A stretch of 64,000 nucleotides of DNA, taken from NCBI GenBank assembly GCA_902586905.1, contig CACIJH010000004.1:27488-91487 (forward strand). The letters run 5' to 3'. A program made the position numbers and the translations under genes. The stretch's first letter is position 1. Each line of letters opens with the position of its first letter. The DNA is from an uncultured Bacteroidota bacterium. GTDB lineage: Bacteria; Bacteroidota; Bacteroidia; Flavobacteriales; Flavobacteriaceae. The notes under the pieces are model-generated. The model was not told the origin of the DNA. It made no database searches and worked only from the letters and a program-made list of their open reading frames with translations. Of this stretch, positions 7,402 through 17,563 are shown in pieces.

Positions 7402-10197
7402 ATGAATGAAACAAAGTTGCAATTGAAAAAAGAGAAAATGATTCGGGTTCGTGGAGCAAAAATGCACAACCTGAAGGATATTAATATTGATATTCCCAGT
7501 CGCAAACTGGTGGTGTTTACAGGGTTATCAGGCTCGGGAAAGTCGAGTTTAGCCTTTGATACCCTCTACGCAGAAGGGCAACGTCGCTATGTGGAGAGTT
7601 TGTCGTCCTATGCGAGGCAGTTTTTGGGACGTCTCGACAAACCTAAAGTAGATAAAATTGAAGGTCTTGCCCCTGCCATTGCAATCGAGCAAAAGGTCAA
7701 TAGCACAAATCCAAGGTCAACTGTCGGTACCACTACCGAAATCTATGATTACCTAAAACTGCTCTATGCGCGCATTGGCAAAACCTACTCCCCCATTTCC
7801 AATGAAGTTGTTTCCAAAGACAGTGTGAGTGATATACTTGATGATATCAAAACACACAAAGAAGGAACAAAGATTATTGTTTTATCCCCTGTGACAATCG
7901 ATGAAAATCGATCGATGGAACAAGTACTGAATCTCTTCGAAAAACAAGGGTATGCGAGAATTCTGGTCGATGGAGAAGTTGTTCGCATCAACGAAGTGAA
8001 AGACAATCCACCCGCTTCCTGCCACCTGGTTGTTGATCGAGTGATTTTGAAAACTGATGAAGATGCATTGAGTCGCTTGGCCGATTCGTTGGAGACTGCT
8101 TTTTTTGAAGGCAAAGGGAACCTTCAACTCTTTTTACCAGATGATGATCTGTATAAAGATTTCTCAAATCAATTTGCAAGAGATGGTATGACGTTTATCG
8201 AGCCAACTCCTCATTTGTTTAGCTTCAATAACCCCTTGGGCGCATGCCCAGACTGTGAAGGCTATGGCGATTTGATTGGGATTGATCACGATTTGGTAAT
8301 TCCAAATACAGCACTGTCAATTTATGAAGATGCAGTTGCGCCTTGGCGTTCGTCGAGCGCCAGTCGCTACAAAAAGAAACTGATCGAAACTGCTCGTTTG
8401 TTTGATTTTCCTATCCATAAACCCTATTTCGAACTCACAGAAGAACACAAAAAACTGCTGTGGCAAGGGAATAAGCACTTTAAAGGGATTGATGCGTTTT
8501 TTCAACGACTGGAAAAGAAAAGCTATAAGATTCAAAATCGTGTGATGCTATCACGATATAGAGGTCGCACAAGTTGTACCACTTGCGAGGGCAAACGACT
8601 TCGGAAAGACACACAATATGTCAAAATCAATGAAAAATCCATTGGGGATTTGGTCGATATGCCAGCACATGAACTGTTGGACTTTATGCAACAACTCAAG
8701 CTCAATGACCAAGACCAACAGATCGCTGAACGACTGCTCACAGAAATCATAAGCCGCTTGGATTTTCTCTGTGAAGTTGGCTTGTCGTACCTCACACTCA
8801 ATCGAAAGTCAAACAGTTTGTCTGGAGGGGAGTCGCAACGAATCAATTTGGCAACCTCGCTGGGTAGCAGTCTGGTTGGGTCGATGTATATCCTCGACGA
8901 GCCAAGCATCGGTCTACACCCCAAAGACACAAAACGATTGATTCGCATTTTGGAAAAACTACGTGACCTAGGCAATACTGTGATCGTTGTTGAGCATGAT
9001 GAAGATATCATTCGTGCTGCAGATGAGATTGTGGATCTTGGCCCTGAAGCAGGTCTTTTTGGAGGAGAAATTGTTGTGCAAGGTGCCCTGAATGATATTC
9101 TACAATCCAATGGCCTCACTGCATCTTACCTTAACGGAAAGGAGATAATCGCCCAAAAAACAAAGCCAATTAAGCCATCAAAATATATCGAACTGATGGG
9201 TGCACGTGAAAACAATCTAAAAAATATCGATGTTCGATTTCCGCTGCATTGCATCACTGCTGTAACAGGGGTTTCGGGTAGTGGAAAAAGCACCCTGATT
9301 AAAGGAATTCTCTGGCCTGCACTGCTGAGAGAAAAGAAAATTTTTACTGAAAAACCAGGCCAACACAGTGGTATTGGTGGTGATCTAAACGATATTACTG
9401 CTGCAGAGTACATCAGTCAAAATCCAATCGGTACCTCGTCGCGCTCCAACCCCATCACCTATATCAAAGCCTATGATGATATTCGAAAACTTTTTGCCGC
9501 CCAACAAGCCTCAAAATTGGCTGGCTATACAGCCAAGCATTTTTCGTTTAATGTCGATGGTGGTCGATGTGAAAGCTGTAAGGGAGAAGGTGAAGTGACA
9601 ATCGAAATGCAGTTTATGGCTGATGTCAAATTGAAATGCGAAACCTGTGAGGGCAAACGCTTCAAACGAGAGGTACTCGAAGTTCGCTTTGCAGAAAAAA
9701 ACATCTTTGATATACTGTCGATGAGTGTTGACGAGGCACTTGCTTTTTTTAAAAAACACAACGAAACCAAAATTGTAAAAAAAATCCAATCACTCGCCGA
9801 CGTTGGGATGGGATATGTTGCCCTAGGACAATCATCATCTACCCTATCGGGAGGCGAAGCCCAACGAATCAAGTTGGGGAGTTATCTGACCAAGGGAAAT
9901 CAAAAGCATAGTATTTTGTTTCTGTTCGATGAACCAACCACTGGACTCCATTTCCACGATATCGGAAAGTTACTGAAATCCTTTCGTCAACTCATCGATC
10001 AAGGACATAGCATTATCGTTATTGAACACAATACCAGTCTGATTGAACACGTTGATCACATCATCGATTTGGGGCCTAATGGTGGGCAATTGGGTGGAGA
10101 ACTACTGGCAACAGGAAGTCCCACAGATATCAATATGAATCAAAAGTCAAGCCTCTACCAACAGTTATTTGATCACTCGATGCAACAGACGAAGTAA
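7402..10197 (+). CDS. uvrA: Excinuclease ABC subunit A
   Basis: A 931-residue DNA-damage sensor of nucleotide excision repair. It has the two ABC ATPase modules expected: N-terminal Walker A GLSGSGKSSL near residue 42 and C-terminal GVSGSGKSTL near residue 625, with signature motifs NSLSGGESQR and STLSGGEAQR. Zinc-binding CxxC pairs are visible as CPDCEGYG, CTTCEGKR, CESCKGEGE and CETCEGKR. Length is normal. It works with UvrB and UvrC, which are not in this window. The last 33 bases overlap the convergent flippase gene. Confidence 0.97.
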   Translation: MNETKLQLKKEKMIRVRGAKMHNLKDINIDIPSRKLVVFTGLSGSGKSSLAFDTLYAEGQRRYVESLSSYARQFLGRLDKPKVDKIEGLAPAIAIEQKVNSTNPRSTVGTTTEIYDYLKLLYARIGKTYSPISNEVVSKDSVSDILDDIKTHKEGTKIIVLSPVTIDENRSMEQVLNLFEKQGYARILVDGEVVRINEVKDNPPASCHLVVDRVILKTDEDALSRLADSLETAFFEGKGNLQLFLPDDDLYKDFSNQFARDGMTFIEPTPHLFSFNNPLGACPDCEGYGDLIGIDHDLVIPNTALSIYEDAVAPWRSSSASRYKKKLIETARLFDFPIHKPYFELTEEHKKLLWQGNKHFKGIDAFFQRLEKKSYKIQNRVMLSRYRGRTSCTTCEGKRLRKDTQYVKINEKSIGDLVDMPAHELLDFMQQLKLNDQDQQIAERLLTEIISRLDFLCEVGLSYLTLNRKSNSLSGGESQRINLATSLGSSLVGSMYILDEPSIGLHPKDTKRLIRILEKLRDLGNTVIVVEHDEDIIRAADEIVDLGPEAGLFGGEIVVQGALNDILQSNGLTASYLNGKEIIAQKTKPIKPSKYIELMGARENNLKNIDVRFPLHCITAVTGVSGSGKSTLIKGILWPALLREKKIFTEKPGQHSGIGGDLNDITAAEYISQNPIGTSSRSNPITYIKAYDDIRKLFAAQQASKLAGYTAKHFSFNVDGGRCESCKGEGEVTIEMQFMADVKLKCETCEGKRFKREVLEVRFAEKNIFDILSMSVDEALAFFKKHNETKIVKKIQSLADVGMGYVALGQSSSTLSGGEAQRIKLGSYLTKGNQKHSILFLFDEPTTGLHFHDIGKLLKSFRQLIDQGHSIIVIEHNTSLIEHVDHIIDLGPNGGQLGGELLATGSPTDINMNQKSSLYQQLFDHSMQQTK

Positions 10198-11619
10198 GTC
10201 GTTGGATAATTTCAATTGAACCACAATCGCTAAGTAAACAACTGACACCAGCGCTGATGTCAAAATGATTTGAAGGATGGGCGATACATCGAAGTCAAAC
10301 GACTCAAAAACAACAAACAATATCCCAACAATAATCAGGGTTTTACACATATTCCACGAGAGTGGATGGGCATTGATTTTATAATACAAATAAGCCATCT
10401 TTAAAAGGATAGAAGCACCAATCACAACCAATGTTGAAAGTGCTGCACCATCGATTCCATAGAGAGGAATCCATACGATGTTGAGCAATGTAACCCCCAA
10501 AGCCATCAATACTGAAAATACAAGTGTGATCTGATAAAATGAACTGTTTGAAATAATCGCACTTCCACAACCAAAAATCATCGTTAGGAGTTTCGCCAAC
10601 GAAATATATAACACAACAGTTGTGGCTGTTTGATAACCCACATCAGGCAACAAGGAGAATAAGGCTTCGCTATTGAGATTCACCAACAAGAAAAACCAAC
10701 CCGAAACCACAACCAAGTTGAGGGCACTTTTTTTGTACAAATTGTTGACTTCTTTTGGGTTATTTTCATTTACTGCTGTTGCCACCAATGGGTTCAAAAT
10801 TTGCTGCATCGCACGTGCTGGCACTTCGACTAGCGTGGCAGCAAAAATTGCAATGGCATAAAATGCTGTTTGCTTTATCTTTTGTAATTGTGGGATCATA
10901 AACTTATCGATATCGATGATTAAACTCCCTGCAAATGCAGCCAGTAATATAGTGGCAGAATAGATTAATATCGAACGGATGTTTGAGGGAAATTGCAAAC
11001 GAATGCGAACTGGATAGTAATGATTTGCCAAGAGAATCATCAACAACAAACGAATAAAATAGCCAATGACTAAGGTGATGATGAATTGATCAAATGACAA
11101 CTCGAAGAAGTACAAGGCAATCAGAAGAAGGAAGAGAAAAAATCGAGGGTAAATCTCTTTGAGGATATTGCCAAGCACAGATTGCAATTGAACACGAGCC
11201 CAAGCGTAAAACACTTCAAAATAAGCAGTGGCGACTGCCACGACAAAGATGACCCAAGTATAATCTGCAATGATCGGATTTTGTATGGAAAGGCTGTTGA
11301 CAATCGAGTGATAAAAAACAATACAAATACCCCCCATGAGCAAGGCAATCAACAGTGGTAAGAGAATGACTGAATACATAAAACGTTGCTGCATCTCCTT
11401 GTCTTGATAAGAGCTGTAATATCGAATGATGGTCTGATGAATCCCAAAGCCAATCAATGGCATGAGCAAGTTGGATGTTGCCAATAAAAAGACAACAAGC
11501 CCATAGGCCTCAGCAGAAAGAAAAACAGGGTAAAACACCAGTGTATTGATGCCCCCAAACACAAAGGCAATGCCGATTGTCAGTATATTTTGTGAGGTTT
11601 GTTTGGCAACGATTCCCAT
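10165..11619 (-). CDS. Lipopolysaccharide/polysaccharide flippase (MATE-like, oligosaccharide flippase family)
   Basis: A 484-residue integral membrane protein with about 12-14 hydrophobic helices along its whole length, fitting the polysaccharide-export (Wzx-like) flippases that move lipid-linked sugars across the inner membrane. The track starts one codon earlier at TTG; I prefer the ATG at 11619 because it overlaps the upstream glycosyltransferase stop as TGATG. It is the last of three leftward genes (YfhO, glycosyltransferase, flippase), which supports a cell-surface glycan role. Its 3' end overlaps uvrA. Confidence 0.85.
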   Translation of the reverse strand: MGIVAKQTSQNILTIGIAFVFGGINTLVFYPVFLSAEAYGLVVFLLATSNLLMPLIGFGIHQTIIRYYSSYQDKEMQQRFMYSVILLPLLIALLMGGICIVFYHSIVNSLSIQNPIIADYTWVIFVVAVATAYFEVFYAWARVQLQSVLGNILKEIYPRFFLFLLLIALYFFELSFDQFIITLVIGYFIRLLLMILLANHYYPVRIRLQFPSNIRSILIYSATILLAAFAGSLIIDIDKFMIPQLQKIKQTAFYAIAIFAATLVEVPARAMQQILNPLVATAVNENNPKEVNNLYKKSALNLVVVSGWFFLLVNLNSEALFSLLPDVGYQTATTVVLYISLAKLLTMIFGCGSAIISNSSFYQITLVFSVLMALGVTLLNIVWIPLYGIDGAALSTLVVIGASILLKMAYLYYKINAHPLSWNMCKTLIIVGILFVVFESFDFDVSPILQIILTSALVSVVYLAIVVQLKLSNDLLRLLHRVIK

Positions 11620-12866
11620 CAATTGTTGGATTGATTGAGGTACAAATGTAGTTGTTCGGCTTGTTTTTTACGCAAAAAACGCTGATCGGGTTGTTGGAGG
11701 GGTGCACTCGTTTTTGATTTATAATACTCGAATACAGTTGCAATCCAAGCGGTTATTTGATCGATTTCGGTGTATAAAAAAGCAGCTCCTAACTGATAGT
11801 CTTTAATGATTTTGGACATATCACCATGTTTGTTGACAATCGCCAAAATAGGACGTCGAGCAGCCATATAAGGATACAATTTTCCATGAATCACAAACTG
11901 ACTTTGGGGGTGATCATTACCCAACAACAATAGTAGATGAGACTGTGGAAGTATGTTGTCAATCACCTCTTTTGCGTGATAGCCATGAACAGTGACTTGA
12001 TTCTCCATTTCTGGGGGTATTGGCTTGTTTTCATAAACGCCATACAAATGCAAATGCGCATGATTGGCAAAGGCTTGATCGCGAGATGAAAGTTGATCGA
12101 AGACAGCCCATAGTGTTTCGATATGCTGATTGGGTTTTAAAACACCTGTGTAGGTGATGGAAAACTCATCAGACAATGTGCCCTCCAATATCCTTTCATA
12201 GCCATTATAAATACAACTCACTGAGGGGTTTATCGCAGAATAGAACCTTGCTAGGCTTGGTGTCGTTGTCAACACATGATCAGCAGTTGAGATCACTTGC
12301 TGTTCGATTCGCTTGTGTTTTTTACGAACAAATGACATCATTGGCAACTCATGATTGACATAAAATTGTGTCCAAGGATCACGAAAATCAGCCAACCATT
12401 GTACAACATTTGATTTGCGAATTGCATGACCAACCATGTGCATACTATGCGGTGGTCCTGTTGTAATCAGCCACTGGGTGGGTTGCGCCGCCAAACGCTT
12501 TTTGACCAAACGAATTGCTGGATTGATAAAAAACTGTCGAGCATCTGGGAGGAAAAAATTGGCACGAATCCATCGAACAACATATGAAAACAACCCCTTT
12601 GATGTTTTTGATTTTGTCGTGCTGTACAAACGTTTTCCAGGTTCCCAGATCGAGAGGGGATATATGTTGATGTTGGGGTGTGCCTGATCAATAAAAGATG
12701 AATCAATAGGAGTACCAGCTGGGTGCTGAACAGTAATTACATCAATTGTCCATCCCTTTTTTGCAAGTTCGTTGGTGAAAAACCACCAACGTTGTACCCC
12801 CGATCCGCCAGCTGGTGGCCAGTAGTAACTTACAAGGATTATATGTTTTGATTGAGAAACCCCCAA
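11619..12866 (-). CDS. Glycosyltransferase, GT4-like
   Basis: A 415-residue protein with the N-terminal GT-B opening ILVSYYWPPAGGSGVQRW, in which the glycine-rich loop usually contacts the acceptor, and a C-terminal nucleotide-sugar half containing SITYTGVLKPNQH and an HGKLYPYMAARRPIL segment. This is the layout of GT4-type retaining transferases. The start is TTG at 12866, four bases after the stop of the YfhO gene; the alignment begins within the first ten residues, so no later start is better. It is cytoplasmic or membrane-associated and probably builds the saccharide moved by the flippase downstream. Sugar and acceptor are unknown. Confidence 0.85.
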   Translation of the reverse strand: MGVSQSKHIILVSYYWPPAGGSGVQRWWFFTNELAKKGWTIDVITVQHPAGTPIDSSFIDQAHPNINIYPLSIWEPGKRLYSTTKSKTSKGLFSYVVRWIRANFFLPDARQFFINPAIRLVKKRLAAQPTQWLITTGPPHSMHMVGHAIRKSNVVQWLADFRDPWTQFYVNHELPMMSFVRKKHKRIEQQVISTADHVLTTTPSLARFYSAINPSVSCIYNGYERILEGTLSDEFSITYTGVLKPNQHIETLWAVFDQLSSRDQAFANHAHLHLYGVYENKPIPPEMENQVTVHGYHAKEVIDNILPQSHLLLLLGNDHPQSQFVIHGKLYPYMAARRPILAIVNKHGDMSKIIKDYQLGAAFLYTEIDQITAWIATVFEYYKSKTSAPLQQPDQRFLRKKQAEQLHLYLNQSNN

Positions 12867-12870
12867 AGTA

Positions 12871-15258
12871 TTATTGTTTTAATCCGAATCTCTTCAAGGG
12901 TACAAAAAATACGAAGACAATCAAGCTAAAAACTCCATATCCAGCCAATCGAATGCGTGAACCACGAGCAATCACATTTGGCTCAAATCGAAAAAGAATC
13001 TCATGTGTACCAGCAGGAATAAGAAGCCCTCGAAGTGCGTAGTTTACACGATGATGTGAAACTTCATCTCCATTGATAAACGACTTCCAACCATGTGGGT
13101 AATACATCTCTGAAAAAACAGCAAATGCAGTTGATGAGACTGTCACTCGATATCTCAACTCATTGGCTTTATGACTGACCAATGAAATTTGAGATAGGCT
13201 GTCCAATGCAAACTGGTTTTGAGAGATATTCTCTGTTGTTAGTGCCTTACGCTCAAGATCCTCAATGGCAAGACGCTGAATTTCATCGTTGGCAGATGAA
13301 CAAGAAATGACTTCCTCAACGAGCCATGCGTTGCCAAAAGTACTGGGATTAACACCTGCAGTCAGACTTCCATCCTCAGCAGTTTGTAAGGTATATTTGA
13401 TGTTGAGCATATTGACAACATTGGGCGAAATCGTTTCACTCAAGTGGTAGTCATACAAGTCTTGCATACGATGGGGTTTGGCACCATGATAGCCTCCAAT
13501 GGTGTTGTGAAAGTAAGCAGTTCGCGCATGTGCCATGCCAAGTCGTGGTTCAAATACTCGATACCGAGTCGTGTCTTTTTGTATCGCTCTGTCGGCAGCA
13601 GTGGCCTGAAATGGACGCTGCATCACTGACTTATTCGCAAAGTCATCACTGTTGACATAATTGCGGCCAAATGACCATAGGTCAATCAACATCACCAATG
13701 CGACAATAGGAATGACATACTGTTTTTTATTGTCTAAAAATGCCAAACGACAAACAGCATATATCACAACAATGAAACCCACTGCGCGCAATAAATCATT
13801 GAGAAGCATCGTTTTTCGATCTTCCATCAAAGGATTTAAAATTTCTGGATAAGCAGAGAAAATTTCAAAATTAGATTGATAATCAAATACAGAAACAGCA
13901 GCAATCCAAACCAATCCCAAGAGGCCCACCACAAGCAAAAGACTGCGATTGAGCGCATGTAAACGAGATGAATTGGAGGTATCCATCAAGCCAATCATAC
14001 CCATAACAGCAGCGAGTGGAAAACAAAGTTCTAAGATCACTTGTGCAGAACTCACTGCCCTAAACTTGTTGTAATAAGGTACATAATCAATCAAAAATTG
14101 AGTGAATTGAGGGAGGTGCTTCCCCCATGAAATCAACAGTGAAACAACAATTGAAGAAAGTAGAATAAATCGCCAACGCTTGTGCATCAAAAAGAATCCA
14201 ATCAGTGACAGGAAAAATACTGTAATGCCAATATATGCAGGTGCTTCAACGATGGGCTGGTCACCCCAATATGTACGTGCATATGAGAATACATATTGTG
14301 CTGTTTCAGCATCGGCAGTTTGTAAAAATTGCGCTAGCTCTCCCGAAGGGTCAGGACGATCGCCACTTCCACCACCAGTTAGACGTGGGATGATGAGGTT
14401 TAGCGTTTCAACAAAACCATAACTGTATTCAGTGATATAATCAAAAGACAAACCATCGCTTGATGACGTTGTCTCACCCAAAGCGTTTTCTTTCAGTGGT
14501 GAGCTGCCTCTTGTGCTTTCTTTTGCATATTCACTCGTTGCAAGCAGTTGCGTGGCGTTAAAACTGAGTGCCAATAAGCTTGCAAAAATCATCGCTGATA
14601 GTGATTTGATCAGTGATTGATATTTTCGCTTTTGCAACAATTCGATTGTGAATCCAAGTGCTATCAAACCCACAAGAATAAAAAGGTAATAGGTCATTTG
14701 ATAATGATTGGCATGGATTTGCAAGGCCATTGCCAGTGTGAGTATGGAAAATCCAAGCATACGTTTGTTGGAAAACACATGCACCATCCCCAATACAACC
14801 AAAGGCATATAACCAATGGCAAGTGCTTTGGTGTTGTGTCCTACCCCCAAAATAATGAGTAAATAAGTCGAAAACCCAAAAGCGATAGCCCCTGCAATAG
14901 CAATTTGAAACTTGGGTGTGAAATACAACAGCAACAGAAAAAAACTGAGCATATACACGAAAAGATAATCAGCAGGTCGAGGTAAAAATCGAATCAACTT
15001 GTCAAGTGTCCCTATAAAGTCATAAGGATATGTAGAGGTAATTTGGTAGGTCGGCATACCACCAAATGCATTGTCAGCCCAATATGGCTCTTCATCAAAG
15101 TCGGCACGATGTTCCAACACTTGTCGTTGCATTCCTTGAAATTGCTGAATATCAGACTGTACGATGACTTTGCCACTGAGCAATGGATAGAAAAAAGCCA
15201 TAGATAGCAAGGCTAAAAATATGACTGAAAGGAAATGAGGAATGCTATTTTTTATCAT
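12871..15258 (-). CDS. YfhO-family membrane protein
   Basis: A 795-residue protein with a dozen or so hydrophobic helices in the first roughly 540 residues and again one near the C terminus, with a soluble domain between (about 545-760). The opening ALLSMAFFYPLLSGKVIVQSD and the overall plan match the YfhO family (PF09586), which is related to GT-C glycosyltransferases; YfhO of Bacillus is linked to glycosylation of lipoteichoic acid. A lipid-linked sugar transfer role on the outer face of the inner membrane is therefore likely but not shown. First gene of the glycan trio; a -7-like box lies upstream. Confidence 0.87.
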   Translation of the reverse strand: MIKNSIPHFLSVIFLALLSMAFFYPLLSGKVIVQSDIQQFQGMQRQVLEHRADFDEEPYWADNAFGGMPTYQITSTYPYDFIGTLDKLIRFLPRPADYLFVYMLSFFLLLLYFTPKFQIAIAGAIAFGFSTYLLIILGVGHNTKALAIGYMPLVVLGMVHVFSNKRMLGFSILTLAMALQIHANHYQMTYYLFILVGLIALGFTIELLQKRKYQSLIKSLSAMIFASLLALSFNATQLLATSEYAKESTRGSSPLKENALGETTSSSDGLSFDYITEYSYGFVETLNLIIPRLTGGGSGDRPDPSGELAQFLQTADAETAQYVFSYARTYWGDQPIVEAPAYIGITVFFLSLIGFFLMHKRWRFILLSSIVVSLLISWGKHLPQFTQFLIDYVPYYNKFRAVSSAQVILELCFPLAAVMGMIGLMDTSNSSRLHALNRSLLLVVGLLGLVWIAAVSVFDYQSNFEIFSAYPEILNPLMEDRKTMLLNDLLRAVGFIVVIYAVCRLAFLDNKKQYVIPIVALVMLIDLWSFGRNYVNSDDFANKSVMQRPFQATAADRAIQKDTTRYRVFEPRLGMAHARTAYFHNTIGGYHGAKPHRMQDLYDYHLSETISPNVVNMLNIKYTLQTAEDGSLTAGVNPSTFGNAWLVEEVISCSSANDEIQRLAIEDLERKALTTENISQNQFALDSLSQISLVSHKANELRYRVTVSSTAFAVFSEMYYPHGWKSFINGDEVSHHRVNYALRGLLIPAGTHEILFRFEPNVIARGSRIRLAGYGVFSLIVFVFFVPLKRFGLKQ

Positions 15259-15277
15259 TAATCAAGGACTTGAATGT

Positions 15278-15285
15278 CAAAAATA
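15278..15285 (-). promoter_or_regulatory. Possible -7 element for the YfhO operon
   Basis: On the minus strand TATTTTTG matches TAnnTTTG, 19 bases before the YfhO ATG. No TTG lies at the right spacing. Confidence 0.4.
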
Positions 15286-15301
15286 CAATTCTAAGCGTTA
15301 C

Positions 15302-15328
15302 TTGTGCTAAAGCATTTCTTTATATTTG
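15302..15328 (+). promoter_or_regulatory. Promoter-like TTG-N16-TATATTTG directly before the outer-membrane gene
   Basis: TTG at 15302-15304, a 16-base spacer and TATATTTG at 15321-15328. It ends two bases before the first ATG and five before the second, so the transcript would have almost no leader. Confidence 0.45.
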
Positions 15329-15330
15329 AG

Positions 15331-16407
15331 ATGATGAACCATTTACGTGCAACATTCTGTTTTTTTTTGCTACTCATTTCTTCACTTGTGAGCAGTCAAT
15401 ACACACCTATTATCAACAGTAATCGACCAGGTTTTACACAGGGTGCCTTTGCTATCGCACCAGGTGTTTATCAGCTGGAGTTTGGGGCGTCTTATCGTCA
15501 AGACCGGTTTGCTTCACTGGCAGATGCAAAAAGTACAGGCGCAGGATTTACCCTCGATCTCCGTACTGGTCTGATTTTGCAAAACCTTGAACTGATTTAT
15601 CGAGTTGATTATCAATCCGACCAAATCTCTTTCAACAACGCCTCGGGAAGATTGAGCTATAATAGAGCTGGTACAAAAAAGAATACCCTCGGATTTAAAC
15701 TCCTGCTGTTTGATCCATTTCGAAACGCTGAATGGTATAAACCCGACACAAAAAGCTACAAGGCAAATAAAGGCATTCGACCTATTGATTTGATCCCAGC
15801 AGTATCACTTTATTTGGGATCTGAATTGAGCATCGGAAACATCTATCCCTATGGAGAACCTTTTGCACCTATTTTTAACCTGCTACCCCCCGCACTGGAA
15901 CAAAATCAGATTTCGGGAGAAGTCATGTTGATTACACAAAATCATTTTTTAAATAATTTTGTGCTTGTAACAAATTGGGGAAGGAGATATTTGGGATGTC
16001 CCTATGAACAAAATTTTATGTCGAGTAGTTTGATGATTCCCATCAAAAAAAGATTGTTGGGGTTTGTAGAGCAAGTCAGTGTTGATAGCGAGTTATCTAC
16101 AGATGTATTTTTAACAGCTGGTGCTGTTTATCTGTTCAATGAAAACATACAAGTGGATGCATTTTTGAGTCATACGTTCAAGAGCACTCCAAGCATGTTC
16201 GCAGCAGGTATTGGTGTTTCCTATCGCATCGATCGATACAACGACAAAGGCATCCCCCAAGAGATAAAAGATCTGAGAAAACAACGCAAAAAAAATCGTA
16301 TGGATCGAAAAATGAATTCTGAAAAAATAAACGAGTTTAAAGATCGTGAACGTGAAAGAAAAAAAGCAGAACGAAAACAAAAAAAAGCATCCAAAAAGAA
16401 GAAGTGA
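15331..16407 (+). CDS. Outer-membrane transporter-like protein with a lysine/arginine-rich tail
   Basis: I start at the ATG pair at 15331/15334 instead of the track's GTG, because it gives a signal peptide MMNHLRATFCFFLLLISSLVSSQ cut off at a typical S-Q site. The mature part is rich in alternating beta strands and aromatic ends and resembles the MetA-pathway/transporter (PF13557-like) barrels of Bacteroidota. The surprise is the end: the last 45 or so residues are almost all Lys, Arg and Glu (RKQRKKNRMDRK ... KQKKASKKKK), after the barrel would be closed. The reading frame overlaps the next gene as TGATG. Substrate unknown. Confidence 0.75.
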   Translation: MMNHLRATFCFFLLLISSLVSSQYTPIINSNRPGFTQGAFAIAPGVYQLEFGASYRQDRFASLADAKSTGAGFTLDLRTGLILQNLELIYRVDYQSDQISFNNASGRLSYNRAGTKKNTLGFKLLLFDPFRNAEWYKPDTKSYKANKGIRPIDLIPAVSLYLGSELSIGNIYPYGEPFAPIFNLLPPALEQNQISGEVMLITQNHFLNNFVLVTNWGRRYLGCPYEQNFMSSSLMIPIKKRLLGFVEQVSVDSELSTDVFLTAGAVYLFNENIQVDAFLSHTFKSTPSMFAAGIGVSYRIDRYNDKGIPQEIKDLRKQRKKNRMDRKMNSEKINEFKDRERERKKAERKQKKASKKKK

Positions 16408-17540
16408 TGAAGCAATATAGCCTACATGAAGTCAAGACAAAAAAAGAATACCATGCTTTTTTTACATTTCCCTTTACACTTTATAAAGGTTGTGATCAAT
16501 GGGTGCCGCCCATCACCAGTGAAGAAAAAGCCATCTTTAATCGTGCGAAAAATCCTGTATTTGAAAATGCTGATGCCAAGCTTTTTGTCGTCAAAAATGG
16601 AAAGCAAATTGTTGGTCGTATCGCTGCCTTGATCAACTGGATTGAGGTCAAAGAACAAGCCAAAACTAAGGTGCGTTTTGGGTGGTATGACACTATCGAC
16701 GATCTAGATGTAAGTCGTATGCTCATCGAAGCTGTGCATTCGTGGGGAAAGCAAAATGGATTGACATATCTCGAGGGGCCGATGGGCTTTTCCAATATGG
16801 ACAAAGCAGGAGTTTTGGTGCAAGGCTATGAATACAAAAACACCATGATCACATGGTATCATTATCCCTATCAAAAGAAACACCTAGAAGATCTGGGACT
16901 TGTCAAACAAGCAGAATGGGTCGAGTTTCAAATTAAGATATTCAAGGCTGAGGATGCCCCTGAAAAGGTCAAGAAATATGCTGAACTCATTTCAAGGCGA
17001 TACGAACTGAGTGCGCTTGAATTTTCGACTCGAAAAGAGTTGGTGCCCTACGTCGATAAGATGTTTGACCTACTAAACAAAACCTATAACAACCTACAGT
17101 CTTTTGTTCCTATACAACCATATCAAATTGCGCATTATAAAGAAAAATATTTTTCGTACATCCATCCCAAATTTATCAAGTGCGTGGCAGACAAATCTGG
17201 CAATCTCATTGCCTTTGCCATCACCATGCCTTCCTTTTCAGAAGCCTTAAAAAAAGTGAATGGCTCGCTCTACCCCTTTGGATTTCTTCACATTTTGCGT
17301 GCACTTCGAAAAAACAGCAGGGCTTCATTTTATTTGATTGGCATCGATCCAGCCTATCAAAACAAAGGGGTGACAGCAATTTTGTTTGACGCCATCCAAA
17401 AAATGTTTAACGCGCAAAGCATTACAGATGTTGAGACAAATCCCGAGCTTGAGGAAAACAATTCGATTCAACTCATGTGGAAAAACTATGAGCATGAACT
17501 ACATAAGCGTAGGCGTACTTACAAAAAAGATATCAGCTAG
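16407..17540 (+). CDS. GNAT-like acyltransferase, uncharacterised
   Basis: A 377-residue cytoplasmic protein. The C-terminal half contains a GNAT-type acetyl-CoA loop (IGIDPAYQNKGVTAIL near residue 312), followed by a typical VETNPELEENN segment; the N-terminal half (FFTFPFTLYKGCDQWVPP) matches the opening common to this two-module group. I recall relatives in Bacteroidota described as GNAT or, wrongly, GTP cyclohydrolase. The ATG at 16407 overlaps the previous stop (TGATG), so I prefer it to the GTG at 16404. The acceptor is unknown. Confidence 0.7.
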   Translation: MKQYSLHEVKTKKEYHAFFTFPFTLYKGCDQWVPPITSEEKAIFNRAKNPVFENADAKLFVVKNGKQIVGRIAALINWIEVKEQAKTKVRFGWYDTIDDLDVSRMLIEAVHSWGKQNGLTYLEGPMGFSNMDKAGVLVQGYEYKNTMITWYHYPYQKKHLEDLGLVKQAEWVEFQIKIFKAEDAPEKVKKYAELISRRYELSALEFSTRKELVPYVDKMFDLLNKTYNNLQSFVPIQPYQIAHYKEKYFSYIHPKFIKCVADKSGNLIAFAITMPSFSEALKKVNGSLYPFGFLHILRALRKNSRASFYLIGIDPAYQNKGVTAILFDAIQKMFNAQSITDVETNPELEENNSIQLMWKNYEHELHKRRRTYKKDIS

Positions 17541-17551
17541 TTTTTGTTTTT

Positions 17552-17559
17552 TACTTTTG
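17552..17559 (+). promoter_or_regulatory. Possible -7 element immediately before mnmE
   Basis: TACTTTTG matches TAnnTTTG and ends four bases before the mnmE ATG at 17564, in the 23-base gap after the GNAT gene. No TTG partner at proper spacing. Confidence 0.35.
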
Positions 17560-17563
17560 CCAC

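Noticed and set aside
8532-9119. 195-residue minus-strand ORF inside uvrA
   Set aside because: Ser/Arg-rich shadow of the uvrA frame, which is intact and has all its motifs.
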